DNA of 64,000 nt from JACRCT01 sp036504155 (GTDB lineage: Bacteria > Myxococcota > Myxococcia > Myxococcales > UBA5297): NCBI GenBank assembly GCA_036504155.1, contig DASXVQ010000212.1, positions 1-64,000 on the forward strand, read 5' to 3'. Below are positions 33,340 through 45,689 of this stretch, piece after piece (position 1 is the first letter of the stretch; every line of letters starts with the position of its first letter). The translations under genes and the position numbers were made by a program. The notes beneath the pieces were generated by a model. The model searched no databases. It had not been told where the DNA came from and saw only the letters and a list, made by a program, of their open reading frames with translations.

Positions 33340-34116
33340 TCACGCGTACAGCGCCGCCGACTCCGCGCTTCGCGTCCTCTCCGGGCTCCCGTCCCTGCGC
33401 CCCTGGCAGAACCACAGGATGGCGTAGACCAGGTTGAGCAGCGTCAGCCCGACCAGCACGTAGGACACGTAGTTGAACGGCCAGGCCATGAACCGCCCGG
33501 GGATGAAGGGGACGACCGTGTCGTTATGCGGGCCCGTGTACATCCAGTTGGCGTCGAGCGCCCAGTTCGCGAAGAAGATGACCAGCGACCAGAGGAACAG
33601 GCCGAGAATCGAGCGCGCGTGGGTGCGGTGCTCGTAGCGGAACTCGCCGGTGAGGAAGAGCAGCACGGGGACCAGGAAGAGGTAGAGGTGGCCCCAGAGG
33701 TAGTGCCAGAACATGAAGCTGCCGAAGCTCTCGCCGTTCAGGTTCAGGTTGGCGAAGGAGATGAACCCCGCCCCGATCGCCCAGGTGGAGATGAACTTCA
33801 CGAGGTCGTAGCGCTCGAGCAGGATGAGGACCGCCACCGCGATCTTCAGGCTCGCGCACAGGTGCAGCGGGATGCGCTCGTAGGAATGCTGGAACGGGTA
33901 GAAGAACTGCAGCGCGCTCGAGACCGTCTCGCTCGACAGGACGAAGGCGGCGGTCCCGGCCATGAAGGCCCGGCTCTGACGCAGCCTCCACAGCTCCTTC
34001 TTGAAGACCACCATCGCGGAGAGCAGTCCGAACATCAGCAGCAGCAGCGCCAGGTGCCCCGTCCCGCCCATCGCGAAGAGCTGGCTCGTCCCCTTGTGCG
34101 GCTCGAAGAAGTTCAT
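33340..34116 (-). CDS. YwaF/TIGR02206-like integral membrane protein, 258 aa
   Basis: Seven to eight transmembrane helices: 'GHLALLLLMFGLLSAMVVF', 'AVAVLILLERYDLVKF', 'HLYLFLVPVLLFLTGEF', 'ILGLFLWSLVIFFANWAL', 'VSYVLVGLTLLNLVYAILWF' and others. The pattern 'HLCASLKIAVAVL' and 'HYLWGHLYLFLVPVL' with conserved His and Glu/Asn in the membrane is typical of the YwaF family, whose biochemical role is unknown. ATG 34116 follows CACGGAGG. The intergenic 34117-34355 is a divergent promoter region shared with the outer-membrane-like protein. Confidence 0.78.
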   Translation of the reverse strand: MNFFEPHKGTSQLFAMGGTGHLALLLLMFGLLSAMVVFKKELWRLRQSRAFMAGTAAFVLSSETVSSALQFFYPFQHSYERIPLHLCASLKIAVAVLILLERYDLVKFISTWAIGAGFISFANLNLNGESFGSFMFWHYLWGHLYLFLVPVLLFLTGEFRYEHRTHARSILGLFLWSLVIFFANWALDANWMYTGPHNDTVVPFIPGRFMAWPFNYVSYVLVGLTLLNLVYAILWFCQGRRDGSPERTRSAESAALYA

Positions 34117-34355
34117 CGCTGCCTCCGTGATGAGTGCTCTCGGAGGCTCTCGCTGCAACGGGCGGGCCGAGGCCATCCGAGGGCCCGCATCCCCGGGTTC
34201 CGCCGCAGTCACGCCGCCCGGTGCACACCCGCTGTGCAAAATCCGGCACACTGCACGGCGGGACTTCGGGGCTCGCTCGCCTCCCTCCGGGGGCGCGCCT
34301 GGCCTGCCGGCTGCAATCTCTGCCGCCGGATCAATGCGAACGAAGGAGAGGGATC

Positions 34356-35279
34356 GTGCGACGGAGCGTCCAGGCCGGATTCGGGATGACGATCGCCGCG
34401 GTGCTCTTGGCCGCCAGCCCCGCGCTCGCGCAGCCCGCGCAGTGCCTGGCCCGCGGCACTGCGCAGTGGGTGGTGGACAGCACGCTGCTCGGGCTCATCA
34501 ACCCGCTGGGCTTCGAGGAGCAGCTGACCGCCAAGGCCTGCCTTCCTCTCATCGACGAGCCGGGCATCCTCTTCGACTACACCCAGTTCGAGACCGGCCT
34601 GTTCACCTACGTCGGCCCGATCTACGCGCACGTCGGCGGCTTCATGGCGATCTCGCCGCTCTCCTTCCTGGTGCTGAAGGCGGAGGCCTCCGGGGTCGGC
34701 TTCTGGACCGTGCCGATGGACGGGGCCGGCTACACGCCGCAGAGCCGCTACCGGGACTCCATCCCCGACGCGGAGATGCCCGCCAACCGCCTGCTCTCGA
34801 CCTCCGGCGCCAACGTCGCCTTCACCGCCACCCTGCAGGGCGCCGCGCCGCTCGGCTCCCGCCTGCAGATCCTGGCGTCCGACGCCTTCGGAGCCGACTG
34901 GTGGACCGTGGGCCGCGCCTCCCACTACCTCAACTTCCGCCGCGACGTGGTCCTCGCGCGCGAGGACTGGGTGGTCAAGAACACCGCGACGGTCGCGCTC
35001 GACCTGCGGGCCAACGACGAGGTCTTCATCCGCGTGGGCGCCATCGACGACCTGACCTACGTGCCGGGCGTGCCCGGCAGCGACTGGAACTACGTCCTCA
35101 ACCAGCTGACCGGCTACTTCTCGGTCTTCGTCCGCCGCAACTCCAAGCTGCGCGACATCGAGCCGTACGTCCGCGTCGGCGGCTACACCCACGGCGCGGC
35201 CTCTCGCCGTTCCGCCGTCACCGTGATGACCGGCATCAGCCTGGCCTGGGCGCTGCCTATCGAAGGGGCGCCGCGCTAA
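34356..35279 (+). CDS. Secreted, probably outer-membrane beta-barrel protein, 307 aa
   Basis: GTG 34356 with AAGGAG eight bases upstream gives a signal peptide 'TIAAVLLAASPALA-Q'. The mature chain alternates polar and hydrophobic residues in strands rich in Tyr/Phe/Trp ('ILFDYTQFETGLFTYVGPIYAHVGGFMAIS', 'EPYVRVGGYTHG') and ends in a hydrophobic strand 'TGISLAWALPIEGAPR'. This fits a 12-stranded or similar barrel. No family name can be given. It precedes the response regulator by 34 bp and may share its transcript, or be regulated by it. Confidence 0.65.
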   Translation: MRRSVQAGFGMTIAAVLLAASPALAQPAQCLARGTAQWVVDSTLLGLINPLGFEEQLTAKACLPLIDEPGILFDYTQFETGLFTYVGPIYAHVGGFMAISPLSFLVLKAEASGVGFWTVPMDGAGYTPQSRYRDSIPDAEMPANRLLSTSGANVAFTATLQGAAPLGSRLQILASDAFGADWWTVGRASHYLNFRRDVVLAREDWVVKNTATVALDLRANDEVFIRVGAIDDLTYVPGVPGSDWNYVLNQLTGYFSVFVRRNSKLRDIEPYVRVGGYTHGAASRRSAVTVMTGISLAWALPIEGAPR

Positions 35280-35313
35280 CATCGCGCCCAACATTCACCT
35301 CGGGGAGCCGGCG

Positions 35314-36750
<1,437 letters not shown>

Positions 36751-36756
36751 GGCCGC

Positions 36757-38289
36757 ATGAGCTCCTCCCTCACGCTGCGCGACTGGGTCACGCTGGCCTC
36801 CTGCGCCGGGCAGCTCGCCCTGGCGACGCTGGCGCTCGCGCGCATCTCCAAGAGCCCGCTCGCGCTGCCGCTGGCGCTGCTGTGCCTCGACCTCTTCGCG
36901 ATGAACGGCTCCGACGTGGCCAACGCGGTCACGTTGGCCCGGGGGCCCCAGCAGCGCGACTGGGTCTGGGCCGACTCGATCGCCGCCTCGCTGCTCTTGC
37001 CGGCGGCCCTCTACCTGGTGCTCGCCTTCGTCGGCAAGCGGCGCGCCTGGCGCGTGCCCATGGGCGTGGCCTGGGCCTACTACGGCGGCATCGCCGCCTT
37101 CTGCGCGACCGCGTTCCTGGGCGTCCAGGCGGCCCGCGACTTCGCCGGCAACCGCCCGTGGTCGTACTCGCTGCTGCCGGGCACCGCGCTGTTCGTGCCC
37201 GCCATGGTCTACCTGCTCGCCTCGCACCTGCGCGAGAGCCCGGGGACCCTGGAGAAGGCGCGGACCTGGCTGGTCGTCGGCGCCTACGCGCTGGGCTTCG
37301 TCGGCAACTTCGCGGACCTCCTCGCCAACACCGGCATGGACACGCCGCGGCTGGGCCCGCTGGGGACCCTGCTGGCGACGCTGGTGCTCACCGGCCTCAC
37401 GCTGCGCGCCGGGCTGCTCGAGCGGCGCGTGCCCTGGCTGCTGGGCGTCAACGCCCTGGTGGCCGCGGTCGTCCAGCTCTTTGCCTACCTCGCGGTCTTC
37501 CACTACTTCGGCGAGGACGATGCGCTGCTGGCGCTGGCCGGCGGGACGATCACCCTGGCGCTGCTGCCCGCGCTCGTCCTGATGTCGCGCTCGGCGGCGG
37601 CGCACCGGCAGCGGCTGGAGTACCACGCGACCCTGGGCCGCTTCAGCGCGCAGATGGCGCACGACCTGCGCAACCCGCTCGCGGCGATCAAGGGCGCGGC
37701 GCAGTTCCTGGCCGAGGCGCAGGACCAGGGCCAGCCGGCGCCGGACGCGCGCGAGTACCTGCAGCTCATCGTCGACCAGGCCGACCGGCTGGGGAAGGTC
37801 GTGGCCGACTACCAGCGGATGGGCCGCGTCGAGCCCAAGCTGCAGCCGGCGGACCTCTCGGCGCTCGTCGACGAGGTGCTCAGCGCGCAGCAGATGGGGG
37901 CGCCCAAGGGCGTGACCCTCGAGAAGGACCTGGCCAAGGACCTGCCCAAGGTCTCGCTGGACCCCGACCTGTTCTCCAGCGCGGTGGAGAACCTGGTGCG
38001 CAACGCCTTCGAGGCGATGGAGGGCGGCGGCGTGGTGACCGCGCGCACCGAGCTGCGCGCCGACCAGCCGGGGTTCCTCGAGATCTCCATCGCCGACACC
38101 GGCAAGGGCATGGACGCCCGCGCCGCGGAGCACGCCTTCACCGAGTTCTACACCACCAAGACCACCGGCTCCGGGCTGGGCCTCGCGTTCGTGCGCAGGG
38201 TGGCCGAGGCGCACGGCGGGCAGGCCTCGCTCTCCAGCGTCGAGGGCAAGGGGACCACGGTGCGGCTGCGGGTGCCCATCGCCGGCTGA
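36757..38289 (+). CDS. Membrane-bound sensor histidine kinase, 510 aa
   Basis: About seven transmembrane helices occupy residues 10-280, forming a 7TM-type sensor without a large periplasmic loop. The dimerisation/phospho-acceptor domain has 'MAHDLRNPLAAIKGAAQFL' with H302. The HATPase domain shows N-box 'VENLVRNAFEAM', G1 'DTGKGMD' and G2 'TTGSGLGLAFVRRVAEAHGG'. It should phosphorylate D60 of the NtrC-type regulator just upstream. The signal may be within the membrane (lipid, quinone or small hydrophobic molecule). Confidence 0.93.
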   Translation: MSSSLTLRDWVTLASCAGQLALATLALARISKSPLALPLALLCLDLFAMNGSDVANAVTLARGPQQRDWVWADSIAASLLLPAALYLVLAFVGKRRAWRVPMGVAWAYYGGIAAFCATAFLGVQAARDFAGNRPWSYSLLPGTALFVPAMVYLLASHLRESPGTLEKARTWLVVGAYALGFVGNFADLLANTGMDTPRLGPLGTLLATLVLTGLTLRAGLLERRVPWLLGVNALVAAVVQLFAYLAVFHYFGEDDALLALAGGTITLALLPALVLMSRSAAAHRQRLEYHATLGRFSAQMAHDLRNPLAAIKGAAQFLAEAQDQGQPAPDAREYLQLIVDQADRLGKVVADYQRMGRVEPKLQPADLSALVDEVLSAQQMGAPKGVTLEKDLAKDLPKVSLDPDLFSSAVENLVRNAFEAMEGGGVVTARTELRADQPGFLEISIADTGKGMDARAAEHAFTEFYTTKTTGSGLGLAFVRRVAEAHGGQASLSSVEGKGTTVRLRVPIAG

Positions 38290-38510
38290 TCCTTCCGTGG
38301 CGCGAGTGCCCGGCCTCCGCGCCGGGGTCGTGTCGGCCGGTTGCGGCGAGGTCCCTATACAAGGTGGGTCGCCAGGCCGGTTTCGCCGGTTTCCCCAGGC
38401 GCAGCGCCCGCTTGCGCCGTCTGCGTGATCGCGATCGCGAAGCGCCCGGAATGGAGCCCGGCGGCCGACCGTTTCTGCGGCCGGGAGGGACACATACCGG
38501 AGGCTTTGCG

Positions 38511-39101
38511 ATGCGACGAGTCCTGCCTGCCCTTTCCCTGCTGCTGTTGCCCGCCGGCGTCCTGGCGCAGCCGGCGCAACAACCCGCCGCCGAAGACACG
38601 CAGAAGGTCGAGACGGTGCGCCCCTCCCGGGCCCGCCTGGGCGTGGAGGTCATGGAGCTCAACGACGAGCTGCGCGAGTACTTCGGCGCGCCCAAGGGCC
38701 GCGGAGTGCTGGTGGCCCGCGTCGAGGACGGCTCGCCCGCGAAGGCCGCCGGGCTCCAGGTCGGCGACGTCATCCAGCGCGTGGCCGGCAAGGACGTGGC
38801 CAGCGCCTGGGACGTCCTCTCGGCGGTGGCCGGCCACAAGAAGGGCGACAAGCTGGACCTGGACGTGGTGCGCGCCAAGCGGGACCAGCGCCTCACCGCG
38901 ACCCTCGACCGCGACGCGCGGCCGGCCTGGGTGGAGCAGCGGGCGCACCAGTTCTTCGACCGCGGCAACCCGACCTGGCACCCGGGCTACAAGGAGATGT
39001 GGCGGAGCATGGACGGCGACGAGGCGCAGAAGAGCGTCCAGGGCACCGACAAGCGGCTCGAGGATCTGGAGAAGAGGATCGAGACCCTCGAGAAGCGGTG
39101 A
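38511..39101 (+). CDS. Secreted PDZ-domain protein, 196 aa
   Basis: Signal peptide 'LPALSLLLLPAGVLA' cleaved near residue 19. A single PDZ domain occupies about 40-125 ('RLGVEVMELNDELREYFGAPKGRGVLVARVEDGSPAKAAGLQVGDVI'), of the DegP/HtrA type but without a protease domain. The C-terminus is a short coiled coil ('TDKRLEDLEKRIETLEKR'). ATG 38511 has GGAGG seven bases upstream. It probably acts as a periplasmic scaffold or adaptor. It follows the kinase gene after 221 bp that hold no other gene I can see. Confidence 0.85.
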   Translation: MRRVLPALSLLLLPAGVLAQPAQQPAAEDTQKVETVRPSRARLGVEVMELNDELREYFGAPKGRGVLVARVEDGSPAKAAGLQVGDVIQRVAGKDVASAWDVLSAVAGHKKGDKLDLDVVRAKRDQRLTATLDRDARPAWVEQRAHQFFDRGNPTWHPGYKEMWRSMDGDEAQKSVQGTDKRLEDLEKRIETLEKR

Positions 39102-39181
39102 GCGCGCTCGAGCAGCCGCCTGGGAGTCGTGGGCGAATGGACGGCCGGGACCCGGAGGACAGGTTCCGGATCTCCGCGCCC

Positions 39182-39209
39182 CGTCGCGACGCCTACGTCG
39201 CGACGCCTA
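39182..39209. repeat. 14-bp perfect tandem duplication
   Basis: CGTCGCGACGCCTA occurs twice head to tail; each contains the palindrome CGTCGCGACG. The second copy supplies the TAG stop codon of the minus-strand MopE-like gene. It lies between two convergent genes. Confidence 0.9.
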
Positions 39210-40184
39210 GTAGATGGGCGGCAGGGTCACCTGGCAGAAGCCCTCGGCGGTGATCCACTTGATGACGTTCAGCCAGAAGCGCTCCACCTGGTAGTCGGCG
39301 TGCGAGCTCCATTCCGAGTCGTAGGTGATCCACTCGTCGCACCACACGAAGACGTGGCCCTTGCCCAGCGTGGTCACGCGCGCGACGTCGTGCGCGCCGG
39401 GGTCCGGCTCCCAGGCCACCAGCGTGCCGCCGGTGACGGGATAGCCGTTGTCGACGCCGATCTTCTGGATGCCCTCGGTGGTGGGGTGCGCCGCCCAGTG
39501 CGTCACCGGCACGGTCGAGCCGCCGGACCTGGGGAGAATCTGCGTCGAGCCGTACCCGAGGCCGAAGGCGCCGAGCAGCACGTTGACGTTCTCGACCTCC
39601 GAGGAGTCGCTGTAACCGATGAGCGTCATCACGCCGCCGCCGGCCTCGACCCAGGCCTTCAGCGCGTCGCGCTCGGCGGTCGAGTAGCCGCGCCCGATGC
39701 CCTTGCCCTTGCCCTCCTCGCCGGGGGCGCCCGCACGCACGTCCTGGACGACGATGACCTGGAAGGGCGCGAGCACCTCGGCGGTGAGCACCTTGCTCCC
39801 CAGCGACACCGCGCCGTCCAGGCTCTTGCCGTTGAGCCAGCTGTTGAAGACGTCGCCGTTGCCCCACTGGCCCGGGAAGCCCAGCGTGGCGATCTTCAGG
39901 CAGTCGCAGATGCCGTCCTTGCCGACGTCCACGTCGTCGATGATGCCGTTGAAGTCGTTGTCGATGCCGTCGCAGACCTCGACGTTCGAGCCGCCGCCGC
40001 CGTCGCGCTTGACCCCGCCGTCGCTGGCGCCGCCGTTCCCGCCGTCGCCGCCGCCGCCGGGGATCGAGCCGTCGCCGGAACTTCCGCCAGCCGCGTCCGT
40101 CCGGCCGTCCCCACCGGGGCCGCCGCAGTCGCACGACGAGAACGCCAGCACTCCCACCGCCAGGACCGCAACGATGCGCTTCAT
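39207..40184 (-). CDS. MopE-like metal-binding lipoprotein with GATase-like domain, 325 aa
   Basis: Signal 'IVAVLAVGVLAFSSC' (cysteine 18), then a Gly/Asp-rich tether. 'VEVCDGIDNDFNGIIDD' near residue 70 is the MopE/SorC-type putative Ca2+/Cu-binding motif seen in many myxobacterial proteins. The C-terminal two-thirds resemble a class I glutamine-amidotransferase-like or ThuA-like fold ('FQVIVVQDVRAG', 'LKAWVEAGGGVMTLIGYSDSS', 'VARVTTLGKGHVFVWCDEWITYDSEW'), probably without catalysis. It would sit on the cell surface and bind a ligand or matrix component. Confidence 0.75.
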   Translation of the reverse strand: MKRIVAVLAVGVLAFSSCDCGGPGGDGRTDAAGGSSGDGSIPGGGGDGGNGGASDGGVKRDGGGGSNVEVCDGIDNDFNGIIDDVDVGKDGICDCLKIATLGFPGQWGNGDVFNSWLNGKSLDGAVSLGSKVLTAEVLAPFQVIVVQDVRAGAPGEEGKGKGIGRGYSTAERDALKAWVEAGGGVMTLIGYSDSSEVENVNVLLGAFGLGYGSTQILPRSGGSTVPVTHWAAHPTTEGIQKIGVDNGYPVTGGTLVAWEPDPGAHDVARVTTLGKGHVFVWCDEWITYDSEWSSHADYQVERFWLNVIKWITAEGFCQVTLPPIY

Positions 40185-40232
40185 AGCCCCTCTCCTGTGT
40201 GCGTTTGCGCGGGCCAGTATAGGTCCGTCGCC

Positions 40233-41243
40233 CTAGCTGGGGCGGCGCTGCGTCGGGAGATCCTTCTCGAGGCACTCGCCTGGCGATTTGTCCTCGCGCC
40301 AGCGCAGGAAGCGCGCCGCATGCCGGAACTGGCCGTTCATGAGCGCGTCGTAGCCCACTTCGCAGACGAGCCCGGGCTCGACGGCAATCCAGGCCAGCTC
40401 GCGGCCCCGCGACCACCGGCTCGGACCGCCGGGGCTGCGGTCGGCGCGGAACGGGTTTCGCTCCGTCTCGAGAGGCGCGAGCCGCTGCAGCGCCTCGCGC
40501 CGCAGTGCGGCGGAGAGCCCGGAGGTGTGGCCCAGGTACGAGAGCTCCCGGTTCGCGTCCCACGCGCCGAGCAGGAGCGAGCCCACGCCGCCGCCCCCGC
40601 CCGAGTACGGCCGGTAGCCGCCCACCACGCAGTCGGCGGTCCGCGCGTGCTTCACCTTGATCATCGTCCGCTGGCCGCCGGCGTACGGCGCCTCCGCGCG
40701 CTTGGCGACGACGCCCTCGATGCCCGAGGCCTCCAGCTCCTGGTACCAGCGCTGCGCGACCTCCACGCGGTCGGTCTGCGGCGTCGCGAAGACGCGCCCG
40801 CTCCGCTTCGGCAGGATCCTCTCCAGCTGCCTTCGGCGCGCGCTCAGGGGCTCGGAGCGCAGGTCGCGATGGCCCAGCGCCAGGACGTCGAACGCCGCGA
40901 ACGAAGTCGGCGTCTCCCGTGAGAGCCGCTCGACGCGGGAGCGCGCGGGGTGGATTCGCTGGAGCAGCGCCGCGAAGTCCAGGCCCGCCTCCGCCTCGAT
41001 GACGATCTCCCCGTCGAAGACGCCCTCGGGAAGCGCGTCGACGAGCGAGCTGGCGAGCTCGGGGAAGTAGCGGTCGAGCCACTGCCCGTTGCGGCTCTGG
41101 ATGCGCGCCTCGCCGCCCTGCCGGAAGACGATGGCCCGGAAGCCGTCCCACTTCGGCTCGTAGAGCCAGCCGGGACCGAGGGGCAGCTCGCCTTCGAGAC
41201 GAGAGAGCATGGGCGCGATGGGCGGGGCGAGCGGGAGCGCCAT
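40233..41243 (-). CDS. ATP-dependent DNA ligase, LigC/LigD-ligase-domain type, 336 aa
   Basis: Nucleotidyltransferase motif I is 'YEPKWDGFR' with adenylated lysine K31. Motif III is 'FDGEIVI' and motif IV is 'GIEGVVAKRAEAPY'. Motif V is 'MIKVKHARTADCVVGGY', followed by an OB-fold domain ('LLLGAWDANRELSYLGHTSGLS'). The length matches the stand-alone ligase of the LigC type; no polymerase or phosphoesterase domain and no Ku gene are adjacent. It seals nicks or ends in alternative repair. ATG 41243 gives a compact N-terminus. Confidence 0.9.
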   Translation of the reverse strand: MALPLAPPIAPMLSRLEGELPLGPGWLYEPKWDGFRAIVFRQGGEARIQSRNGQWLDRYFPELASSLVDALPEGVFDGEIVIEAEAGLDFAALLQRIHPARSRVERLSRETPTSFAAFDVLALGHRDLRSEPLSARRRQLERILPKRSGRVFATPQTDRVEVAQRWYQELEASGIEGVVAKRAEAPYAGGQRTMIKVKHARTADCVVGGYRPYSGGGGGVGSLLLGAWDANRELSYLGHTSGLSAALRREALQRLAPLETERNPFRADRSPGGPSRWSRGRELAWIAVEPGLVCEVGYDALMNGQFRHAARFLRWREDKSPGECLEKDLPTQRRPS

Positions 41244-41299
41244 GGCACCACCAAGCTGCAGACGGCCGCGCGCCCCGCGAAGGCCTACCTTTTTAGACC

Positions 41300-42334
41300 G
41301 TGAGCCCGTTCTCGGCCGTCGCCGATTCCCTGGGCCGGCGCGCCCACGTCGCCGCAGGCTTGGTGCGCGCCCTCGCCCTCTCGAGTCTGGTGCGCCTCGC
41401 CGAGCGCGCAGTGCCCGGGCCGCCCCCGCCCCCGCCCTCCCCGGAGGCCGAGCGCGAGCTGAGCAAGCGGCTGATCGCCCTGCTCGAAGACGACTGGCAG
41501 GACGTGCGCGACGGCGTGCTGCCCGCTCCCTCGCTGGCCATGCCCTGGCTGGGGTACGCCGCGGCGCTGCCCGAGCTCCTCGCCGATCTCCCGGCGGTCC
41601 GGGCCCGAATCCGCTCCCGACGAAAGACCGAGCTCGCCCCCGAGGCGCAGCCCTGGCGCTACCCGCGCTACTACGCCCGCAACTTCCACTGGCAGTCCGA
41701 GGGCTGGCTCGGGCACAAGAGCGCGCGGCTGTACGACCTGCAGGTGGAGCTGGTCTTCGGCGGCACGGCGGACGCGATGCGGCGGCGGATGGTGCCGCCG
41801 GTGGTGCGCTTCGCTCGCTCGCGGCCGGGGGCGCCGCTGCGGCTGCTGGACGTGGCCTGCGGCACCGGGCGGCTGCTGCGCATGCTGGGCGGGGCGCTCC
41901 CCGGGGTCCGGCTCACCGGCGTGGACCTGAGCCCGTTCTACGTCTCCTTCGCGCGCGCCGCGCTGCCCCGGGAGCTGGACGTCTCGCTCGTCTGCGAGAA
42001 CGCGGAGTCGCTGCCCTTCCCCGACGGCCACTTCGACGCCACCACCTGCCTGTACCTCTTCCACGAGCTGCCGCCGAAGGTCCGCTCCCGAGTGATGTCC
42101 GAGCTGGCGCGGGTCACGCGGCCAGGCGGCCTGGTCGTCGTCGGCGACAGCTTGCAGCTCGCCGACGCCCCGGCGCTGCGCGGCGTCCTCCAGGCCTTCC
42201 CGGGCCGCTACCACGAGCCGTTCTACGCCAGCTTCATCCGCGAGGATCTCGGCGGGAGGATGGAGGACGCCGGGATGCGGGTGCTCTCCGTCCGGCAGGC
42301 GTTCTTGACGAAGATCGCCGTGTCCGTCCGTTGA
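41300..42334 (+). CDS. SAM-dependent methyltransferase with N-terminal extension, 344 aa
   Basis: The first about 165 residues are an extension with a helix-rich segment ending in 'HWQSEGWLGHKSARLYDLQVELVFGG'. The methyltransferase core follows: motif I 'LLDVACGTGRLLRM', motif II 'GVDLSPFYV', 'LVCENAESLPFPDGHFDATTCLYLFHELPPKV' and 'VTRPGGLVVVGDS'. It is a UbiE/COQ5-like fold; the substrate may be lipid or quinone-like, which I cannot prove. The GTG start at 41300 lacks a clear ribosome site. It is divergent from the ligase, 56 bp apart. Confidence 0.82.
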   Translation: MSPFSAVADSLGRRAHVAAGLVRALALSSLVRLAERAVPGPPPPPPSPEAERELSKRLIALLEDDWQDVRDGVLPAPSLAMPWLGYAAALPELLADLPAVRARIRSRRKTELAPEAQPWRYPRYYARNFHWQSEGWLGHKSARLYDLQVELVFGGTADAMRRRMVPPVVRFARSRPGAPLRLLDVACGTGRLLRMLGGALPGVRLTGVDLSPFYVSFARAALPRELDVSLVCENAESLPFPDGHFDATTCLYLFHELPPKVRSRVMSELARVTRPGGLVVVGDSLQLADAPALRGVLQAFPGRYHEPFYASFIREDLGGRMEDAGMRVLSVRQAFLTKIAVSVR

Positions 42335-42380
42335 GCGTGGCGGCCCCGCGAGCCCGGCCTTCCTCCGGTCGGCGAGACCT

Positions 42381-42728
42381 TTACGACTTCCGCGCCGGGC
42401 TCTTGCGCGCGCGCTTGGGCGCCGCGGCGCGGGCTGGCCGGGTCTCCGGGGACTTCACCGCCTTCTCGTAGGCGCCCTTCAGGTCGTGCCAGGCCGCCTC
42501 GACGCCCGTCCTCAGGTCGTGCCAGGCCTCGTTGCTGGCGCTCCTGACCTCGAGGAGCTGCTTGCGGACGGCGCGCTCCCGCGGCTTGAGCTCCTTCGAG
42601 AGGCGATCGAGCTGGACCTTGGCCTCCTTCGAGCCCAGGTCCGCGCGGTTGCGCAGCTTCTCGACCTTGTTCGCCAGCTTCTGGACCTCGGCCTCGATCT
42701 TCTCCACGTACAGCTCTCGGGTCACCAT
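42381..42728 (-). CDS. Coiled-coil protein with basic tail, 115 aa
   Basis: Residues 1-90 are a continuous heptad-pattern helix ('VEKIEAEVQKLANKVEKLRNRAD', 'VQLDRLSKELKPRERAVRKQLLEV', 'AWHDLRTGVEAAWHDLKGAYEKAV'). The last 25 residues are Ala/Lys/Arg/Pro-rich ('PKRARKSPARKS'), like histone-H1-type tails that bind DNA or RNA. It may be a nucleoid- or envelope-associated small protein. It converges with the methyltransferase gene. Confidence 0.72.
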   Translation of the reverse strand: MVTRELYVEKIEAEVQKLANKVEKLRNRADLGSKEAKVQLDRLSKELKPRERAVRKQLLEVRSASNEAWHDLRTGVEAAWHDLKGAYEKAVKSPETRPARAAAPKRARKSPARKS

Positions 42729-42906
42729 GGTCGTCCCCCTTTTCGTCGTCCTGACGCGTTCCGCTGCCGAACCGCGTCCGGTCTACCCGCGGGTGCCGGG
42801 CCCGGCAACGCTCGGGGCGCGCCCGCCGTCGCTTGTGAGCGATTCCCGTCACTGACCGCGGCCGGGGCGTGGACGGCGGCCCGGTTCCGCGACACCATCC
42901 CCGCCG

Positions 42907-44589
<1,683 letters not shown>

Positions 44590-44638
44590 AGCCCCGCGGC
44601 CGCCCTGCGCTGGACCCGGGCGGCTTCGCGAGGGCAGG

Positions 44639-45118
44639 TCAGCCCAGCGGCTTGGCGACTTCCCACAGGTCGACGATGGGGATGCCCGAGCGGCCGATGG
44701 CGGGGATGACCGGCTTGATCTTGCGCATCTCCTCCACGATGTCCTTGTGCACCTTCACCAGCCGGTAGCCGCGGTGGAGGTGGAAGGCGAGCGCGGTGAC
44801 GTTGTCGTTGGTGAGCAGCACCGCGATGCGCTTGGCGCCGGCGCTGCCCACGGCCTCCTCCGCCGCCGTCAGCAGGCGGGTGCCCACGCCGCACTCCTCG
44901 ACGAAGGAGTCGAGCGTGACGATCTCCGCCTCGGCGCCGTTCACCACCCAGGTGATGAGCCCGAGCATCCGGTCGCCGGTCACCAGCGCCCGGCCCTCGA
45001 CGTCCTGGGGCATGAAGGTGCGGCCCACCGAGCACAGCGGCAGGCCCCAGCGCTCCTTCCACACCCGTTCGATCAGGTCCACCTGCGCGCGCACCAGATC
45101 CCATCCGAGCGACTTCAT
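44639..45118 (-). CDS. GNAT-family acetyltransferase, 159 aa
   Basis: The acetyl-CoA-binding region is 'SFVEECGVGTRLLTAAEEAVGSAGAKRIAVLLTNDNVTALAFHLHRGYRLVKVHKDIV', matching motifs A and B of GNAT N-acetyltransferases (R/Q-x-x-G-x-G/A is here E-C-G-V-G-T). ATG 45118 has GGAGG five bases upstream, better than the upstream GTG. It lies close to the end of the decarboxylase operon but probably has its own transcript. The acceptor is unknown. Confidence 0.8.
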   Translation of the reverse strand: MKSLGWDLVRAQVDLIERVWKERWGLPLCSVGRTFMPQDVEGRALVTGDRMLGLITWVVNGAEAEIVTLDSFVEECGVGTRLLTAAEEAVGSAGAKRIAVLLTNDNVTALAFHLHRGYRLVKVHKDIVEEMRKIKPVIPAIGRSGIPIVDLWEVAKPLG

Positions 45119-45239
45119 CGCGACCTCCTGCACTTCGTGTTCCGCGTGGACCAATACCTATCGCCGCCAACGGGCCCGTTTCACGATTCGGGGGCGCGGC
45201 CTCCGGCAGCGCCTCCCAATCTACCCCGGCGACTCTGGA

Positions 45240-45650
45240 TCAGCCGAGGACCAGCAGCACCGCGCCCTCTTCCACGGCGATGCCCGGCTTGGCCTCGATC
45301 GACTTGATGGTGCCGGCCACGGTGGCGCGCACGGGCGTCTTCATCTTCATCGCCTCCAGCGTCACCAGCACGTCGCCGGACTTCACCTGCTGCCCGACCT
45401 GCACGTCCACCGAGATCACCATCCCCGAGAGCGGGCAGGTGATGGCGCCGGCCTGCCGGGCGGCGCCGTTGGTGGCCGGCTTGAGGCTGCTGGCGGGCGA
45501 GACCGCCGGAGCCACGGTGGGCGCGGCGTGCTCCACGCGCGGGGCGAGCAGCGGCGCGTGCGTCGGCGCCGAGGCCTCCTCCAGCATCTCCACCGCCACG
45601 TCGTAGGTCTTGCCCTCGACGGTGATGCGCATCCGCTTCAGTGAGCTCAT
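45240..45650 (-). CDS. Biotin carboxyl carrier subunit of a Na+-pumping decarboxylase, 136 aa
   Basis: The N-terminus is 'MRITVEGKTYDVAVEML', followed by an Ala/Pro-rich flexible linker (residues 27-65) and a biotinyl domain with 'EAMKMKT', K102 being biotinylated. This is the gamma/C subunit architecture of glutaconyl-, oxaloacetate- and methylmalonyl-CoA decarboxylases. It carries CO2 from the carboxyltransferase to the membrane beta subunit. It is the last gene of the ten-gene operon, 40 bp after a small membrane-protein gene. Confidence 0.9.
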   Translation of the reverse strand: MSSLKRMRITVEGKTYDVAVEMLEEASAPTHAPLLAPRVEHAAPTVAPAVSPASSLKPATNGAARQAGAITCPLSGMVISVDVQVGQQVKSGDVLVTLEAMKMKTPVRATVAGTIKSIEAKPGIAVEEGAVLLVLG

Positions 45651-45689
45651 CTTCGTGTCCTCTTCGTTCTCGTGCGAAGCAATTCCAGG